Below, one piece after another: positions 1 to 11,859 of a stretch of DNA of 64,000 nucleotides. This DNA is from Pleodorina starrii (Eukaryota > Chlorophyta > Chlorophyceae > Chlamydomonadales > Volvocaceae): positions 7,105,001-7,169,000 of the forward strand of contig BRXU01000003.1 in the NCBI GenBank assembly GCA_030267565.1, written 5' to 3'. The notes beneath the pieces were generated by a model, which saw nothing but the letters and a program-made list of their open reading frames with translations, had not been told where the DNA came from and did no database searches. Position numbers and translations under genes: made by a program. Position 1 is the stretch's first letter. Each line of letters begins with the position of its first letter.

Positions 1-739
1 AGACGGTGCGGACGTCGGACCGCGGACGCCACTGGCGGCTCTGGTAAGAGGAGGCGGCGGATAGCACGTGTCACGTTGAGGATTTGGGCACGCAGGGGCC
101 GCACCACGCCCTGTGTGCGGCCCAGCAAGTGCGTCACGACACGCCCGAGTGCGCCCCGACAAGGGCGCCCTTCCCACTCAGAACCCAAAGGCCCTCATGC
201 TTGCTTTCACGTGGGCCGCCGTATGTTGGCGGCGCCAGCCCAGTATCGGAGCCAAATACCAACGGTATGCCAAGGATAGGAGCCCGCCGCAAGAACCATA
301 TCTGAATCATCCGGCCCCTTCCTCCTCCCCTCCTTGCCCCCTGCGGCTGCGCAGGTGGCACCGACGGCCGTGAACGTCATGAGCGGCAAGACGTACGAGG
401 AGGAGTTCGATCTGGAGACGAAGCGCGTCAAGGTAAGAGCCAGGAGCCATGCCACCTTACACGGTGGACGCAGAGGCCCGCCCCTGAAACCAATTTCCCA
501 GTGGCAGCGGCTTGGCATGACGCCCGCCCAGCTCCTGCACCTCTTACTTTTTACGGTGCTGCCGCAAATATCGAGCACCATTCTGCGGCGTGGATGAGGC
601 CGTGTCTCCCGCCTTCCCCGGCTTGGTCCCGCAGGAGGGCAAGGCCAAGAGCACACCCTGGGGCTGCGGCTACCGCGCACCGCCGGCCATCCTGCACGGC
701 TACACAGCCAAAGTGACCGGAAAGTCAGGTGCGCTGTGA
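1..739 (+). CDS. C-terminal exons of a small protein of unknown function (5' partial)
   Basis: Three exons are visible: 1-43 (donor gtaag at 44), 355-432 (acceptor gcgcag, donor gtaag at 433) and 635-739 (acceptor cccgcag, stop TGA 737-739). All junctions are phase 0 and give one uninterrupted frame, so the start lies upstream of the window. The end of the protein is small and basic. It contains MSGKTYEEEFDLETKRVK, then a segment with TPWGCGYR, APPAILHGY and TAKVTGKSG. The Pro-x-x-x-x-Gly-Tyr-x-x-x-Val-x-Gly pattern loosely recalls short repeats of ciliary microtubule-associated proteins, but this is only a resemblance and no family is assigned. The main uncertainty is whether the 44-354 intron hides another exon. 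Confidence 0.6.
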
Positions 740-1802
740 CGAGGGGGCCGCGGGACCGGGGGATGGGGGGCCCGGGCAGCCGAGACCACTACACCCTCAC
801 ATAACACGATGGTCAACATGGTTACCACGCCGTTGACCCACATCCTTGCCTACCCATTAAGGGGTTCTCGTCACGACGCGACCGACGACGAGCCGCACGA
901 AGGTGTTCCAAACACCGGCCAACTCTCCCCCACATCAGGACCGCCGCACCGCCAGCAACGGTCAACTGCTCAACTCTCCCCCAAACCACTACCGCCGCGC
1001 CGCAGCCTGTCGCCTTGCCCTGCCCCTGCCTAGCCGCTCCCTTTCGCCACCGCGGCGCCTGAACGCCGCCGCCGGCATGGCTGCCTGCGGCCCCGACCGC
1101 CCCTGATCCCTCCATAAGCAATACCCCTTTGACCGCGTTGACCTGCCGGTACTGGCTCAGCTCCCAACCGCTGCCACCGTATGCCACGTCTGCCCCGCAA
1201 TGGATCCCACCCAACGCATGTCCTCGCGCAGCTGAGGAGCGGCTAGACATGCGGTCAGCTGCCAAGAGCGACAAGTTCTGCAAGTAGAGGGGAGGACGAG
1301 CAGCTGCAGGAGGAGGAGGAGCCCAGTCGGAGCGTAGGCCGAGCAGGAGGCAGATACTCTGGCGCCTGAGTCGGAGGCGGCGGACCCCAGGGTACTGCGC
1401 CGGTGCGGGGCTCCAAACGCTCCCAGTCGTTGGCAGGGCGGTGTTGAGATGCTGGCAAATAAACCTCCCGGGCCCGCCCAGACTGGGCTCGCCTCGGCCA
1501 GGGGCCCTGCCGATGCGCCTGGGCTGGCCGGCTGATGTCGAGCGCTGCCGCGCTTTGCCCGCCGAGCCGTCCCTCCCTGCCTCCGGACTCCCACCAGCAC
1601 CGGACGTGGCGAGGTGTGGCGAGGCGCAATGTCGGGGGCATGGGTTACTCGGTCGGCGGCACGGTCGGACCCGCGGGCCGGCTGCCCAGAACCGGCTGGC
1701 TAGCGGGGAGCGAGGCGGCGGCCGACGGGCAGGGCAGCGCCGTGCTGCTTCCTATGGTCCCGCCTGGAGCCCGCCTGGGTCTCGGCTCAGGCCTGCGCCC
1801 GC
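740..1802. other. Convergent intergenic region (3' flanks of two genes)
   Basis: This GC-rich stretch lies between the stop of the + strand gene (739) and the stop of the minus-strand reductase (1803), so it holds both 3' untranslated regions. Long open frames on both strands lack splice logic or recognisable domains and look like GC-driven chance ORFs. I saw no TGTAA motif on either strand. Confidence 0.5.
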
Positions 1803-4800
1803 CTACTGGCCCTGGGCGGGCGGCGGGAAGATCTCCCGCAAAGCCTCCCGGAAGGGGGTGGTCCGGAAGCCCAGCTCAGCCGCCAGACGGGACACGTCCA
1901 TGGAGATGTCGGCCGGGCTGGCCACACCCCTGTGGAGTGGGGTCCGTGCGGCGCGGTAGGCATGGGGAAGGGGTTTGGGAAAGGCGAGAATTGCGGCGGT
2001 TGGAGGCGCGGTGTGAGGCGGTGCAGCACACGGATGGCAGACGAGAGGCAGTTTGGTAAAGAGTGCGATGCTGTTGTTGTTTTATTGCGGTGTTGTAGCA
2101 GTGCGACGTTGTACAAGGCGTGATGTGACCGGGAATGCACTCGCTGGGCGCCGCGTCGGGAGTGAAGGGGTATGTCGGTTTGCCTCCCCCCAATGGGGGT
2201 GGGTACTGGAGCTCTGTGCGTGAGGAAGGGGCCGGAGGGCTTGGAGGAGGGGTTATCCACGTATAGGCCGGAGCCCGGAGGGGGGGGGGCGGCGCGGACG
2301 GTCCCTGGAATGGCAATACCGGTAGGCCATAGCAGCCGCCGCCCTCTCGACCGCCAATCCAAGCTGGGATTGACACGGAAGATACACAGCGACGGATTGT
2401 GTCTCGTTTTGGGTTTGTTGCGGCTGTGGCTGAGCCGGTGGCTGAGCCGCATCGCACACCTGTTGATGGACGCCGCGGACGCGGAGGCGATGGCGCCGTG
2501 GCCGCAGCCCAGCGCGTCCGCCACCTGAGGCAACCAGGTCGCGGACGAGCAGGTGAGGAGGCAGTCTGGGGGGTCTCATCACACGTATAGACAGAGAGGC
2601 GTGAACGGCACCACAAAATAACAACGATGAAGCGATGAATTGACAATCGTTTGCGAAACGGCATTTAAGGTAACCAGCGCGAGATGCGACAAGCGGCAAA
2701 ACATACCAAGTTGCCGACCCCGGCGAGGGTGGGCGGCGGGGGTACCGGTACACGCTCTCCTGAGCTTATAGGAAGGCCGACCGGCAGTGGCTGCAACACG
2801 GTGTATGCTGAAGGACGCGGCACGCCCTCGAGCTCACCTGCCCACCAGCTGCTCCACCCCTCCCCCCGAGTTTTCAGCGAACGGCTCAACCCCCGGCCTT
2901 GCACACGCACCCCCCACTCTATCCGCGCACCTCCCACGCCCACCCGCACCGCCTCCGCAATGTCCTCAATGTGCCACACCACACCCCCAGCCCAGCCCAG
3001 CCGCCCTCACCTGCCGCGCCATGTCCGCTCGGGATAGCCGCTCCGGCCCCCCCGCGTTGAACACCCGGTGCCGCCACGGGCCGTCCGCAGGGCCACCGGG
3101 TCCCGCCCCTGCCGCCCTTGCTTCCCCGGCGGCAGCCTCCGCCGCGGTGGTGATGAGGCGACCCACCAGCCGCTCCAGGTCCCTCACGTAGACGGGGCTG
3201 CGCCACTCATCGTCGAAAAAGGTGGTGGGCTGCGCGCCGCGGACGGCTGAGGCCTGGCGGACGGGGCATGTGGGAAAGGGAGTCACGGAGCTGAAGACTC
3301 GCCCCGCAAAGCGCAGCATGCGCCCCAGCACCCGCCTCTTTCTCACAGCCCATTACTTCCACTCCCTCCCTTCCCCGGTCCCAGCACGGCCCACGGAACC
3401 GCTCGTCCGCCCAGCAACACCGAACCGAGTCACCGAGCCTCGCGTCCATCCCGCTCCATCTCCTCCCCTCCCTCCTTCCCTCGCTCCCTTCCCCTCCCCC
3501 CCCCCCACACACACACGCTTCCGCCTCTTTGCACCCACTCAAATCACTCACCACGAACTGCAGGAACAGCGCCCGGCCGACGGGTTCGGGAGGCGGCGGG
3601 CCGTAGATGATGCTGCTCCGCAGGATGGCCACCGGGAACGCCTCCGGGAGCCGCGACTGCTCGTTGGCGGGGCCGGGCAGGAGCCAAGGTGGGGAAGGGA
3701 AACGAGCGAGTGCCTTAGTATCGCGGCTTCCTCCTTAGGCTTCCTCTCTTTTCCTTTCTGGGAGAGCTTCGCAGCCGCAGCCGCAGCCGGCCCCCCCCAC
3801 CCAGCCCACCCCGCCCACCACGATGCACTGCTCGGCCTCCAGCTTGGACTTGCCGTACACGTTGACGGGGCCGCACTGATCGTCCTCTTTCCACATCGCG
3901 TGGCTACCGTCGTACACCTGCGCCGGGGAGGGGCGCACACGCCGGCCGCATACGGTATGTGCTCCAAACAACAACGCACCGGATGAAAACATGCGCATAC
4001 GGGGTGTTCGTGTGCGCGCGTGTGTGTGTGTGTGTGTCCGTGCGACTGTGACGGTGATGGGTTTCGATGGAGGACAGCTCGATCAGCTCAGACTGTAAGC
4101 TTATCCTAGCCGTGGACGTGTCCCCAGCGCGACCCAGGGCCAGTCGAGGGCCCCCCCCCTCGGGAGCCCAAGTCGGGAGGCCAAGATGCAGCCCAATTCT
4201 CGGGGGCCGGGCTCCCGGCCGACCCACGGGTCCGACCGCAGGACGCGCCTGGTCGGTGGAGAAGTGGATCAGGGCCGCCCGTACGCCCTTCTCTTGCTCC
4301 TGGCGCAGAATGCAGTCGATCAGGTGGTTCGGCACATTGACAGCCCTGCGGGGGGAGGGGAGGTCAGGGGCGGGCGGGAGGCGGTTGGCTCGCTCAGCGG
4401 ATTCTGGAGCAATCGTAGCCAGACCGACAATTCCGACCCCGAAGGATGGCGTTACGAAAGGCAAACAGCCCGCAAGGACCTCCGCCACCCTAGCCATAAT
4501 CCGCATAGTCCGTCGCTTTCCTGACTGTCCGCAGATGGAAGGCCAAGTCTCCGGCGGTTCGGGACCCTTGGCATTCGGCCCCCACGACCCACCGCCCAGA
4601 TCTCGCCCGTGTCCTCTGAAGCGGGAAACCCCGTCCCTTACAGCGCCCCCCCATCCCTTTGCCGCTCCCGACCTGGCTGCCTCCGGCGCCGACTCGCACA
4701 CGCCCGGCTGGCTAATGGCCGCACAGTTGACCACCGCGTGGAAGACGGTCTGCACCCCCCGAGGTGGGGTTGGGGGTGGGGGTGGCGGTCGCGGTGGAAG

Positions 4801-5639
4801 GGAGGGGGTTGAGAATGATCAATGATGGGGCCCGGAGACACTCGGAGGCGGGGAGGAGGTGCAGTGCCAGCAGAGAACTGCCAGGGAAGGGTGTGCGGGG
4901 TGGAGGTGAACTCGCGAGCTTTCGTGGAGCTGTGGACTGAACTCTCCAGCCCCGGCCCCGGGGGCCTTACCTGCTCGAAGGCCTCCCGCAGGCCCTCGCC
5001 GGTGGCCAGATCCACCTGGCGCCAGGGAGGGAAGGTGGGAGGGGGGGAGGCAGATGGAGTGGTGGACAGGCGGTGAGGGCCGGGAGGCCCGCTGCGGTGT
5101 TCCGGGGGGGTAAGGGGGGGTGTCAACACACGGCCGCGTGCAGCCGTGCACCCTCCTCCCGCGCCACCCGTCAGCGGGTCCGTCCGGGCCGCATAATGCT
5201 CCTCCCGCTGCACACCGGCGTGACGATACACGCCTCTGTGCTAGGCGGGCTGCTGGCCAGCAAGCGGCCCCCGATGTCTTCTCACGCAGGAGTTAATCTC
5301 CCTGCACTAGTTCCCCCAGGTTTGATCCACACGCAAGAGAGGAACGCACTTTATGGGCCACGGCGCTGCTGGGCGCTGACGCCAGCTGGCGTGTGCCGTA
5401 CGTGTAGTGCACCTGCGAAGTCGTGATAAGAGGTTTGGGGACTGTTGTCCGTTGCAACACGACTGCAAAAAGTGAATTTTTAATGCAGTGACATTAAACC
5501 AGACAGGCAGTTTATGTACCTTGTGGGCATTCGCCAGCGCGTGCACAAGGAATTGCCCCGCGTAACCTGACCCGCCGGTCACAAGGACTGATAGTTGTTG
5601 ACTACTGTGCATCGTTGAACAACTACGAAGAATTTTCAA
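1803..5639 (-). CDS. RmlD/MAT2B-like NAD(P)-dependent sugar-nucleotide reductase family protein
   Basis: About 347 residues from ten exons. Exon 1 (5520-5639) starts MKILRSCSTMHSSQQLS and contains the nucleotide-binding motif TGGSGYAG; a second in-frame Met at residue 10 is an alternative start. Later exons give HKVDLATGEGL, VNCAAISQPGVCE, FSTDQVYDGS, the catalytic YGKSK (YxxxK), LRSSIIYGP, FFDDEWRSPVYVRDL, FNAGGPERLSRADMA and SPADISMDVSRL. This order matches the extended short-chain dehydrogenase family containing dTDP-4-dehydrorhamnose reductase and the regulatory beta subunit of methionine adenosyltransferase. The length fits (usually 290-340). Whether it is a reductase or a MAT regulator cannot be decided here. 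The intron between STDQ and VYDG appears to have a GC donor (CAG|gcgcgt), chosen because it restores the conserved STDQVYDG. A cytosolic location is inferred from the lack of a clear targeting peptide. Confidence 0.9.
2251..2277 (+). repeat. Dispersed intronic motif GTTATCCACGTATAGGCCGG
   Basis: GGTTATCCACGTATAGGCCG followed by GAGCCCG lies in the last intron of the RmlD-like gene. Related copies occur at 6711, 9621, 10635 and 52051. Confidence 0.7.
4219..4238. repeat. Dispersed near-palindromic motif (GACCCACGGGTC type)
   Basis: CCGACCCACGGGTCCGACCG lies in an intron of the RmlD-like gene. It shares its core with motifs at 53490, 56423 and 59930. Confidence 0.6.
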
Positions 5640-6459
5640 AGCAGGATCACGCTGAACACAACGTGAGCGCTTTGCGATGTGCCTAATCAGCCGTAGGATG
5701 ACACGACTTCAGTGTCTGGGGCTATTTTGGGATGCATATCAAAAAAATCATATTGCATTATATTTATAGTGGGCTTGGAGTTCTGCCTACGAAAGGCTCG
5801 CGCCTAAGTGTTTCATGAGTAAGGCTGGATCTGGCTGAAGGAATCACACAGGCGCCCCTCCGCTCCAATTGCTATTAGCTGCATGCCCATAAAGTACAAT
5901 CCTTTCTAGAGCCTGTACTGGCAGTTGGCCTGCTCCTCGCTGACGAGCCCTCTGTGTGAAGTCCCACGGGCCACGGCAACGGGCCAGATTCAGTTGGCGA
6001 TAAAATGCCTTCATGGCTGCTGGGGCCGTCGATGCAAACGTGTTTGCAGTTAGCCAGAAATTCCCTTGAACGGCTACATGAGCTTTTGGGCGCGCGACGC
6101 CGCCTCGCCTAAACAACAGGTTACCGGCGCCGATCTTCCACCGCATCTCCTTCTCATACCCCCAACAAACCAACGTCGTGACATGCTGCTGCTCGCACCT
6201 AACAGCGAACCCCGCCAACAAAGCAGCCTTCGCTCTCTCTCACAGACGCCCCGCGCCGTGCCGTGCCGTGACGTGCCGTGCCGTGCCGCCGCGCCTGCGT
6301 GCACTACACACAACCGTGAACAACCGCGCAGGCCGTGTTTCCCAACCCCAGCACGAACAACTTAGGGCAACCACCCAGACCGACCCGCGGGTCATTGCGC
6401 CCCTCGCCGTTCCCGCCTCGCCACGCCTCGCCTTTCCACACACTCCCCTGCGCGGCCCT
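5640..6459. other. Intergenic region: promoter of the RmlD-like gene and 3' flank of the FAD oxidoreductase
   Basis: Head-to-tail spacing between two minus-strand genes. The half next to 5640 is AT-rich (5640-5800) and the rest is GC-rich. A short run of GTGCC/GTGCCGT repeats lies at about 6256-6290. No credible exon was found. Confidence 0.5.
5761..5768 (-). promoter_or_regulatory. Candidate TATA box of the RmlD-like gene
   Basis: On the minus strand this reads TATAAATA, about 122 nt upstream of the predicted ATG at 5639 and inside the only AT-rich stretch of this intergenic region. It is a motif match only. Confidence 0.4.
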
Positions 6460-9400
6460 TCACCGCATCAGCGTGAACCCCCCCAGGGGCCCGCCGGGCA
6501 GCCCGGGCAGTCGGCCCAGGCCCAGTCGGCCAGCCGCCTCGCGCGCCGTTGCACGCAGCTGGCGCGCCGCCTCCTTGCCCGCTGCGATGTGGGTCTCATC
6601 CGCTTCTGAGGACAGCACCACCGCGTGCGGCCGCAGACCCACCGCCTCCGCAGCCAGGTTACCCGCCTGCATCAGGAGATGGTGCGGGATTGATGCACCA
6701 ATGGGGGGGATATCCACGTATAGGGGGGGTGGTGTTAGCGAGTGACATGTCAGGGAGTGATATCAATGGGGACAGGCAAACCAACAATGGTGGTCTAGAA
6801 AGTGCTCTGCGGCACGTAGGCGCTACAGGTGCGGGAAACCAGGTGGGGAGGGTGCGGGAAAGGGAGGTGGGGCGTAAGGATGAGGCGGCGGCGGGTGTTG
6901 TACCTGTACACACTCGAGACTCGACCCCCCGTGCCTCAACACCCCCCCTTGTCCACCGCATTTCACGCTCAGCCCCCCCACCACCACATACACATCCACA
7001 CATACACATACACATCCACATACACATCCACATCCATACACATCCACACACACACAACCCGCCCTGCCCACCTGCAGCCCCGTGACGTACGCCTTCTCCT
7101 GACACAGTCCCTTGGCGCCGTGCGTGCCGGGACCCTGCCGTACCCAGTCGCCCGCCATGAAGATGCCGTTGTACGGCGTCCGTACAGTCGGCATGTACGA
7201 CGCGCAGCCGGGGGAGAAGAGGCTGACGGCTCCGCGGCAGCGCACCACGGACCGGTCGATCACGTGGGGCCGGCCGATGCTGGGATCCACGGCTGCCGTA
7301 CATGTGTGTATGTGTGTGTTGAGGTCGTGGTGATGGGTGGTGGTGGTGGTGTGAGGGGGAAGAGGGGAGCGATCAAAGAGGGAGAGGGGTCAGGATGAGG
7401 CCAAGGCGAGCGGGGGGAGAAGTGTTTTAGGGTTTTAGGGTTTTTAGGTTTTTAGGGTTTGGGGAAGGGGAAGGGTTTAGGTACAACAGGTGAATCTACC
7501 GTGTGGTGAACGATGCTGCAAGCGCCCAACCGCCCACTCCCAATTCCCTTCCTGGCCCCCGCCCCCCGAACCCCTCTCCCCAAGACCTCATCCCAAGATC
7601 CCATCCTACCCCAACCCTCCCACACCTCGCTTGATCCTTGCCGGGTCCCTTGGCTAACGCCACCTCCGTCCCTCAGCTGCGGTACCGGCTCCATTACCCC
7701 TCCCCCCTGCCACATATCCATGATATCAACGCGCGCTGCCCTCCCCTCCCCCGCGCTGCCCTCCCCTCCCCTCCCCCGCGCTGCCACCCTCCCCCTCCCC
7801 CCCTCCCCCGGGGCCACCCCCACCCCCCCCCACCACCTGGCAGCATTCGCTCCACCACCTTGGCCGTCAGCTCGTCATCACTGAGGGGCAGCAGCGAGGC
7901 GGCGTGGTAAAAGTCCGCCTCCACCACACTGACCCCCGGGTCGGTCCGGTACTCGTCCTGGGCCGGAGGGACGGAGGGAGGGAGGGAGGGAGGGCGAGCC
8001 CAGAGGGGCAAACGTTGCGAGCCGCAGCGACGGAGCCGCGGCAACGGAACCGCGGCCCAGGGGCGGGGAGCGGTGGTGAGGGGTGTAGGGTGAAGGCGTG
8101 AAGGGGTGAAGGCGCGCTAAGGCGTGAAGGGGTGAAGGCACGCTAAGGCGTGAAGGGGCGGTTCCCGGGGGGAGGCGGGCGGGGCAGTGGGCATCCGGGG
8201 TGTCACGCTCCCGCGCGCGAACGACTCTCCCAACATGGTGAGTTGTTGTTGGAACGTTGTTGCGGTGGGCTCCAGAATCCAGACGCTGGTGGGTGGGGGA
8301 TGGGGAGAGAAGGGCGGAGCCAAAGCTGCACTGCAGGCTGTCGCGCGGCTGCCGCGGCGGAGGTACGGTAGACAACGTCACCAGTACGGGTAATGTCGTC
8401 AACTTGCCAAACCGCCGCCGTAACGCTGAGCCGCCGCAACACCCAAACACACCCAACTGACCCCCGCCTCCCCGCACCCGGCGCCATCCGCCGTGCGCTA
8501 CCCCACACCGCCGCGCCTCCGAAACCACAGCCCACCCGTGCCTCGCAAGGAGCCAGCCATCACCGCGCCTCCGAAACCACAGCCCACCTGCAGCTCGCTG
8601 AGGTGGAAGAGCGTGGAACCGACCCCCGGGTCAAACCCCACGAGCACGTTGCTCGGTGTGGCGGGACGCAGCCGCCGGTCCAGCCACAGCCGCACCGCCG
8701 CGGCGTCCGTGGTGGCCAGGTTAGAGAAGGCGGAGAAGAAGGGGCTGGAGGCCAGCGGGCGCGAGGCGGCCACGATGTGCTGCGCTGCGCCCACCCCCAC
8801 AGCCAACACGAACGCGTCGGCGGCCCACTCCTCGGTGCCGCCGCCGGGCGTGCTGACCAGCAACCTGTGGCGGCGGTGGCGGCGGCGGCGGTGACGACGG
8901 TGGCGACGGTGGTCCGGGTTGGTTGGGCCCGGGTGAGTTGGGTTGGTTGGGTTGGTTGGTTAGTTGGTTACGGTTGCGGTTTGTTGGTGACGGATCCACA
9001 TGCGGCAACTTGGGGGGCGCAAGGCACAAGCCCCCGGCAGCCCCACTCACCCTTGGCCGGCTGCCCCGCTCCCCTCCTCCTCTTGCTCCTTTTCAGGGGA
9101 GCGGGACCCTAAGTCCGCAACCCTGCCCCCCTCTCCCTCCCCGTCGAGACCGCCCTCTACCCCTCACCTCCCTAGGGTCCTCGAAGGCCTCAGGCCAGTC
9201 AGCTTGCCTATTCCGAACCCTTTCCTCCCCCCTTCCAACCCCCGAACCCCCGAACCCCGGCTATATGACCTGCGCCCCTCCATCAACCGCATGACCCACC
9301 GCCCCGACCACCCACCCTCAGCCTCTCCCCCCTTCCCCCTCCCCCGTGTGAGCCCCTCACCCCGTCTGGACCGCACCTGCCCTGCCTGCCCGCCCTCACG

Positions 9401-11859
9401 TCCGGCGGCTCCCGTAGCTCCAGAACCCGGCGGCCCCCCAGCAGCGCCACGCCGCGGGAGCGCAGCCGCTCGGCGAAGGGGACCAGAATGCGCTCCGAAA
9501 CCGAACCCCGGCACCAACGCGTGTCAAAGTCGGGCTGCGCGTTGGGTCGCGCACCAGGACGAGGGCCGGGGCGAGGACGAGCGAGGATGCGTTGAGGATC
9601 AAGGGCAAGGGCACCGAGGGGTTATCCACGTATAGGCCGGACGCCGGAGCCCGCATAAGGGAGGACTACGGTCCAGGGGGGGATGAAAGGTGCTCGTACT
9701 TACCGGGAACGGGTTGCTCCTTTCCTCGATTCCCTCTTTGGCCTCTACCTCACCCCCCCTTTCCCCTGCTCTCCTACGGGCCTCCCTCCCCCCTGCCCTG
9801 CCCTGTCCTCGACTCCCCCTTCTCCTGCTCGCCCTCCCCCTCCTCCTCCTCCTCCTCTCACTCGCCTGGTGAGCCAGCGCAAAGTAGTAGAGCGCGTCCA
9901 GAGCCGCCGCCGCCGACAGCTTGTGTCCGGGTGCGAAGAGGGTGACCAGCAGCATGGGCTCCAGGAACTTGTCGTACAGCCGCCGGGACACACCCGCGGA
10001 GCTGCACATACACACACACACGCACACACACGAATACACATACGCGCATACACATAGGCGCACGCCAAGCCCGCGAAGTGGTGGTGGTGGTGGGTTGGGG
10101 GATGGGAGGCAGGCCGGGTTGTTGGCCGGCGTAGGGACGGGGTTGAGTGGGGTGGGGTGGGTATGCGGACGCGTTACCCACGCGTATGTACTAGGTTACG
10201 TTTAAATCAGTTAATGGTTCTGGATTTGTGTATGTGTATACGGTCCGCAGTCCTCCCCCCCGCCCCCTCCGCAAAGCTCCCCCCTCCCTCCCACACAACC
10301 TAAGATAACACCTCCTCCCCCACACCGCCGCCCGCGCACCGGAACAGCTCCCATGCCGAGATCTTGTCGTATGCGTCGTACGCGTCCTGGTCGGTGTCGT
10401 ACTCGAGCAGGGGGCCCACCAGCGGCAGTGCGGAGAGGCGGTCGGGCAGTGGCAGTTGGGTGAAGAAGGGCGCTGTGTAGAGGAAGGAGCCCAGGGGGGT
10501 GGGCAGGCGAGGCTGATCCTGGAAGATGGGCGAGCGCACCTGTGTGTGTGTGTGTGTGTGGGGGGGGGGGGGTAAAAAGAGGAAAACATCGCAGCGGAGA
10601 AGGAGACGGCGGGGAAGGGGGGAGGGAGGGGGGGTGTTATCCACGTGTCGTGTCGTGGGGGCCGGTGAGGGGGATGAAGAAAAAGCAGGGCGAGAGGGGT
10701 AGGTGTAAGGAAAGCAGTGTTCGCGAGGGCCTTCCCGAAGAGAGGAGTTTCCTCGGGAAGAAGTGAGAGCCCTCCTTCGGGAATGCCCGTGCGTGCTGCC
10801 CTCGTCAGGACACAGCCTCGCCTCGCCTCGCGTCCTCGAACCCCCACCTGCAGCCCCGCGGGACTGTAGAACGAGGACTGGGTGAAGGGCGTGAAGGCGT
10901 CGCGGATACCCAACGAGTCGACCAGGGAGACTATGTTGGCGTACTGGTACCAGAACCTGGCGTTGGGGCAAAGGGGAGGGGAGGGCGGAGGGAGAGAGGG
11001 GTCAGGGCCGGGCGCGGGTGGTGGTGGTGAAACGGGCGACAGGTGGGGGGTCCGAAGGGATGGGCACCACGTTCATCCGCCCGACACGCTTGGGCTCCTG
11101 TATGGGCCCAGCCCGCAGCCCCCCCTCGGCTTGCAGGGAGGAACGGCAGACCCGGGCTTGCCGCGCGCCCGGACCGGACAAGCCAAACATGCGGGGGACG
11201 TAATGTTGACCTGGTATGGTGAATAACTTTTCACTTAGCAACATAAGACACCATGGTGTAGTGGAATCACGTCTGTCTCACACACAGGAGGTCCCCAGAT
11301 CGAAACTGGGTGGTGTCAGGTTTTGTCGAGGCTATCTGCGCTTCATGAGTGCATGAACATTTTGTCCTTCTGTCCAACTCCCTCAGCAGGTTCACAGGCC
11401 TTCGGCTCGTCTAGATTATGCATGATTTGGTCAAGGTCTCCGTCGATTACCCTTAGCAGGTCTTACTCGCCTCGGCGCCCCGCGCCTCCCCGCGGACCGG
11501 CATCAGCGCACCCACCCCTTGATTCCCGGCTCCACGGTGCGTCCGCCGGAGCTCTTCCAGGAAGACGCCAGGCCGCCCGGGCTGGGAGCTGCGTCCAGAA
11601 CCACCACATCGGCCCCTGCCTGCTGTAGTGCATGAGCCGAGCCAAAGCCAGCCCAGCCGCCCCCAACCACCACGACCCGCGGCTTGCGAGGAGTATCGTC
11701 CTTCTGGGAAGGCGGGCTGGGGCCGCTGGAGGCTGTGTGGGCGAGTGGCACGGCGTTGTGGGCGCGGCGCGGTGATGGACGGCGGGAAGGCAACAGCGAA
11801 GAGAAGGGCTTTTGCTGGAGGGTACGTCGCGTAGAACCCGTCCTTCCGCAGCGCCTCAT
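6460..11859 (-). CDS. Carotene-desaturase-like FAD-dependent amine oxidoreductase, probably plastid-targeted
   Basis: Nine exons: 11516-11859, 10851-10956, 10340-10539, 10001-9866, 9534-9377, 8864-8588, 7957-7837, 7292-7072 and 6666-6460. They sum to 1,770 nt (589 residues plus stop) with every phase matched. The N-terminus is rich in Arg, Ser and Gln, like an algal chloroplast transit peptide. The FAD-binding motif VVVVGGGWAGFGSAHALQQ follows, ending in a GG acceptor loop. Next come VEPGIKGFWYQY, FLEPMLLVTLFAPG, ALDALYYFALAHQ, WCRGSVSERILVPF, VIDRSVVR, SPGCASYMPTVRTPY and the C-terminal FAD motif NGIFMAGDWVRQGPGTHGAKG. This is the amine oxidase / zeta-carotene-desaturase-like fold; the substrate is unknown. 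The intron after ALAHQ uses a GC donor (CAG|gcgagt at 9865). The extra R/A/L-rich tail has no obvious motif. An in-frame upstream Met exists at 11928, but the Met at 11859 opens the basic presequence and is preferred. Confidence 0.9.
6711..6725 (+). repeat. Short copy of the intronic TATCCACGTATAGG motif
   Basis: TATCCACGTATAGG lies in the last intron of the FAD oxidoreductase. It matches the core of the motif at 2251. Confidence 0.5.
7424..7464 (+). repeat. Interstitial telomere-like tract
   Basis: Consecutive TTTTAGGG / TTTTTAGG units lie in the intron between exons 8 and 7 of the FAD oxidoreductase. TTTTAGGG is the known telomere repeat of Chlamydomonas. The tract is degenerate. Confidence 0.6.
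9621..9653 (+). repeat. Dispersed intronic motif, second full copy
   Basis: GTTATCCACGTATAGGCCGG, then a short insertion and GGAGCCCG, lies in the intron between exons 5 and 4 of the FAD oxidoreductase. It is nearly identical to 2251-2277. A shorter copy, GTTATCCACGTGTCG, lies at 10635. Confidence 0.7.
11247..11318 (+). tRNA. tRNA-Val (anticodon CAC)
   Basis: This 72-nt sequence folds as a complete cloverleaf. The acceptor arm GACACCA pairs fully with TGGTGTC, with discriminator A. The D arm is GTG/CAC with GG in its loop, the anticodon stem is TCTGT/ACAGG with loop CTCACAC (anticodon CAC, Val), and the T stem is CCCAG/CTGGG. The A box (TGGTGTAGTGG) and B box (GATCGAAAC) fit polymerase III consensus. 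A TTTT terminator follows two bases after the 3' end. The T loop starts ATCG instead of the usual TTCG. The gene lies on the opposite strand inside intron 1 of the FAD oxidoreductase. A tRNA-derived SINE is less likely because no tail or flanking repeat is visible. Confidence 0.88.

Noticed and set aside
7931..7948. GACCCCCGGGTCGGTCC as another copy of the dispersed motif
   Set aside because: It lies inside coding exon 7 of the FAD oxidoreductase (RTDPGVS), so the match is probably fortuitous.
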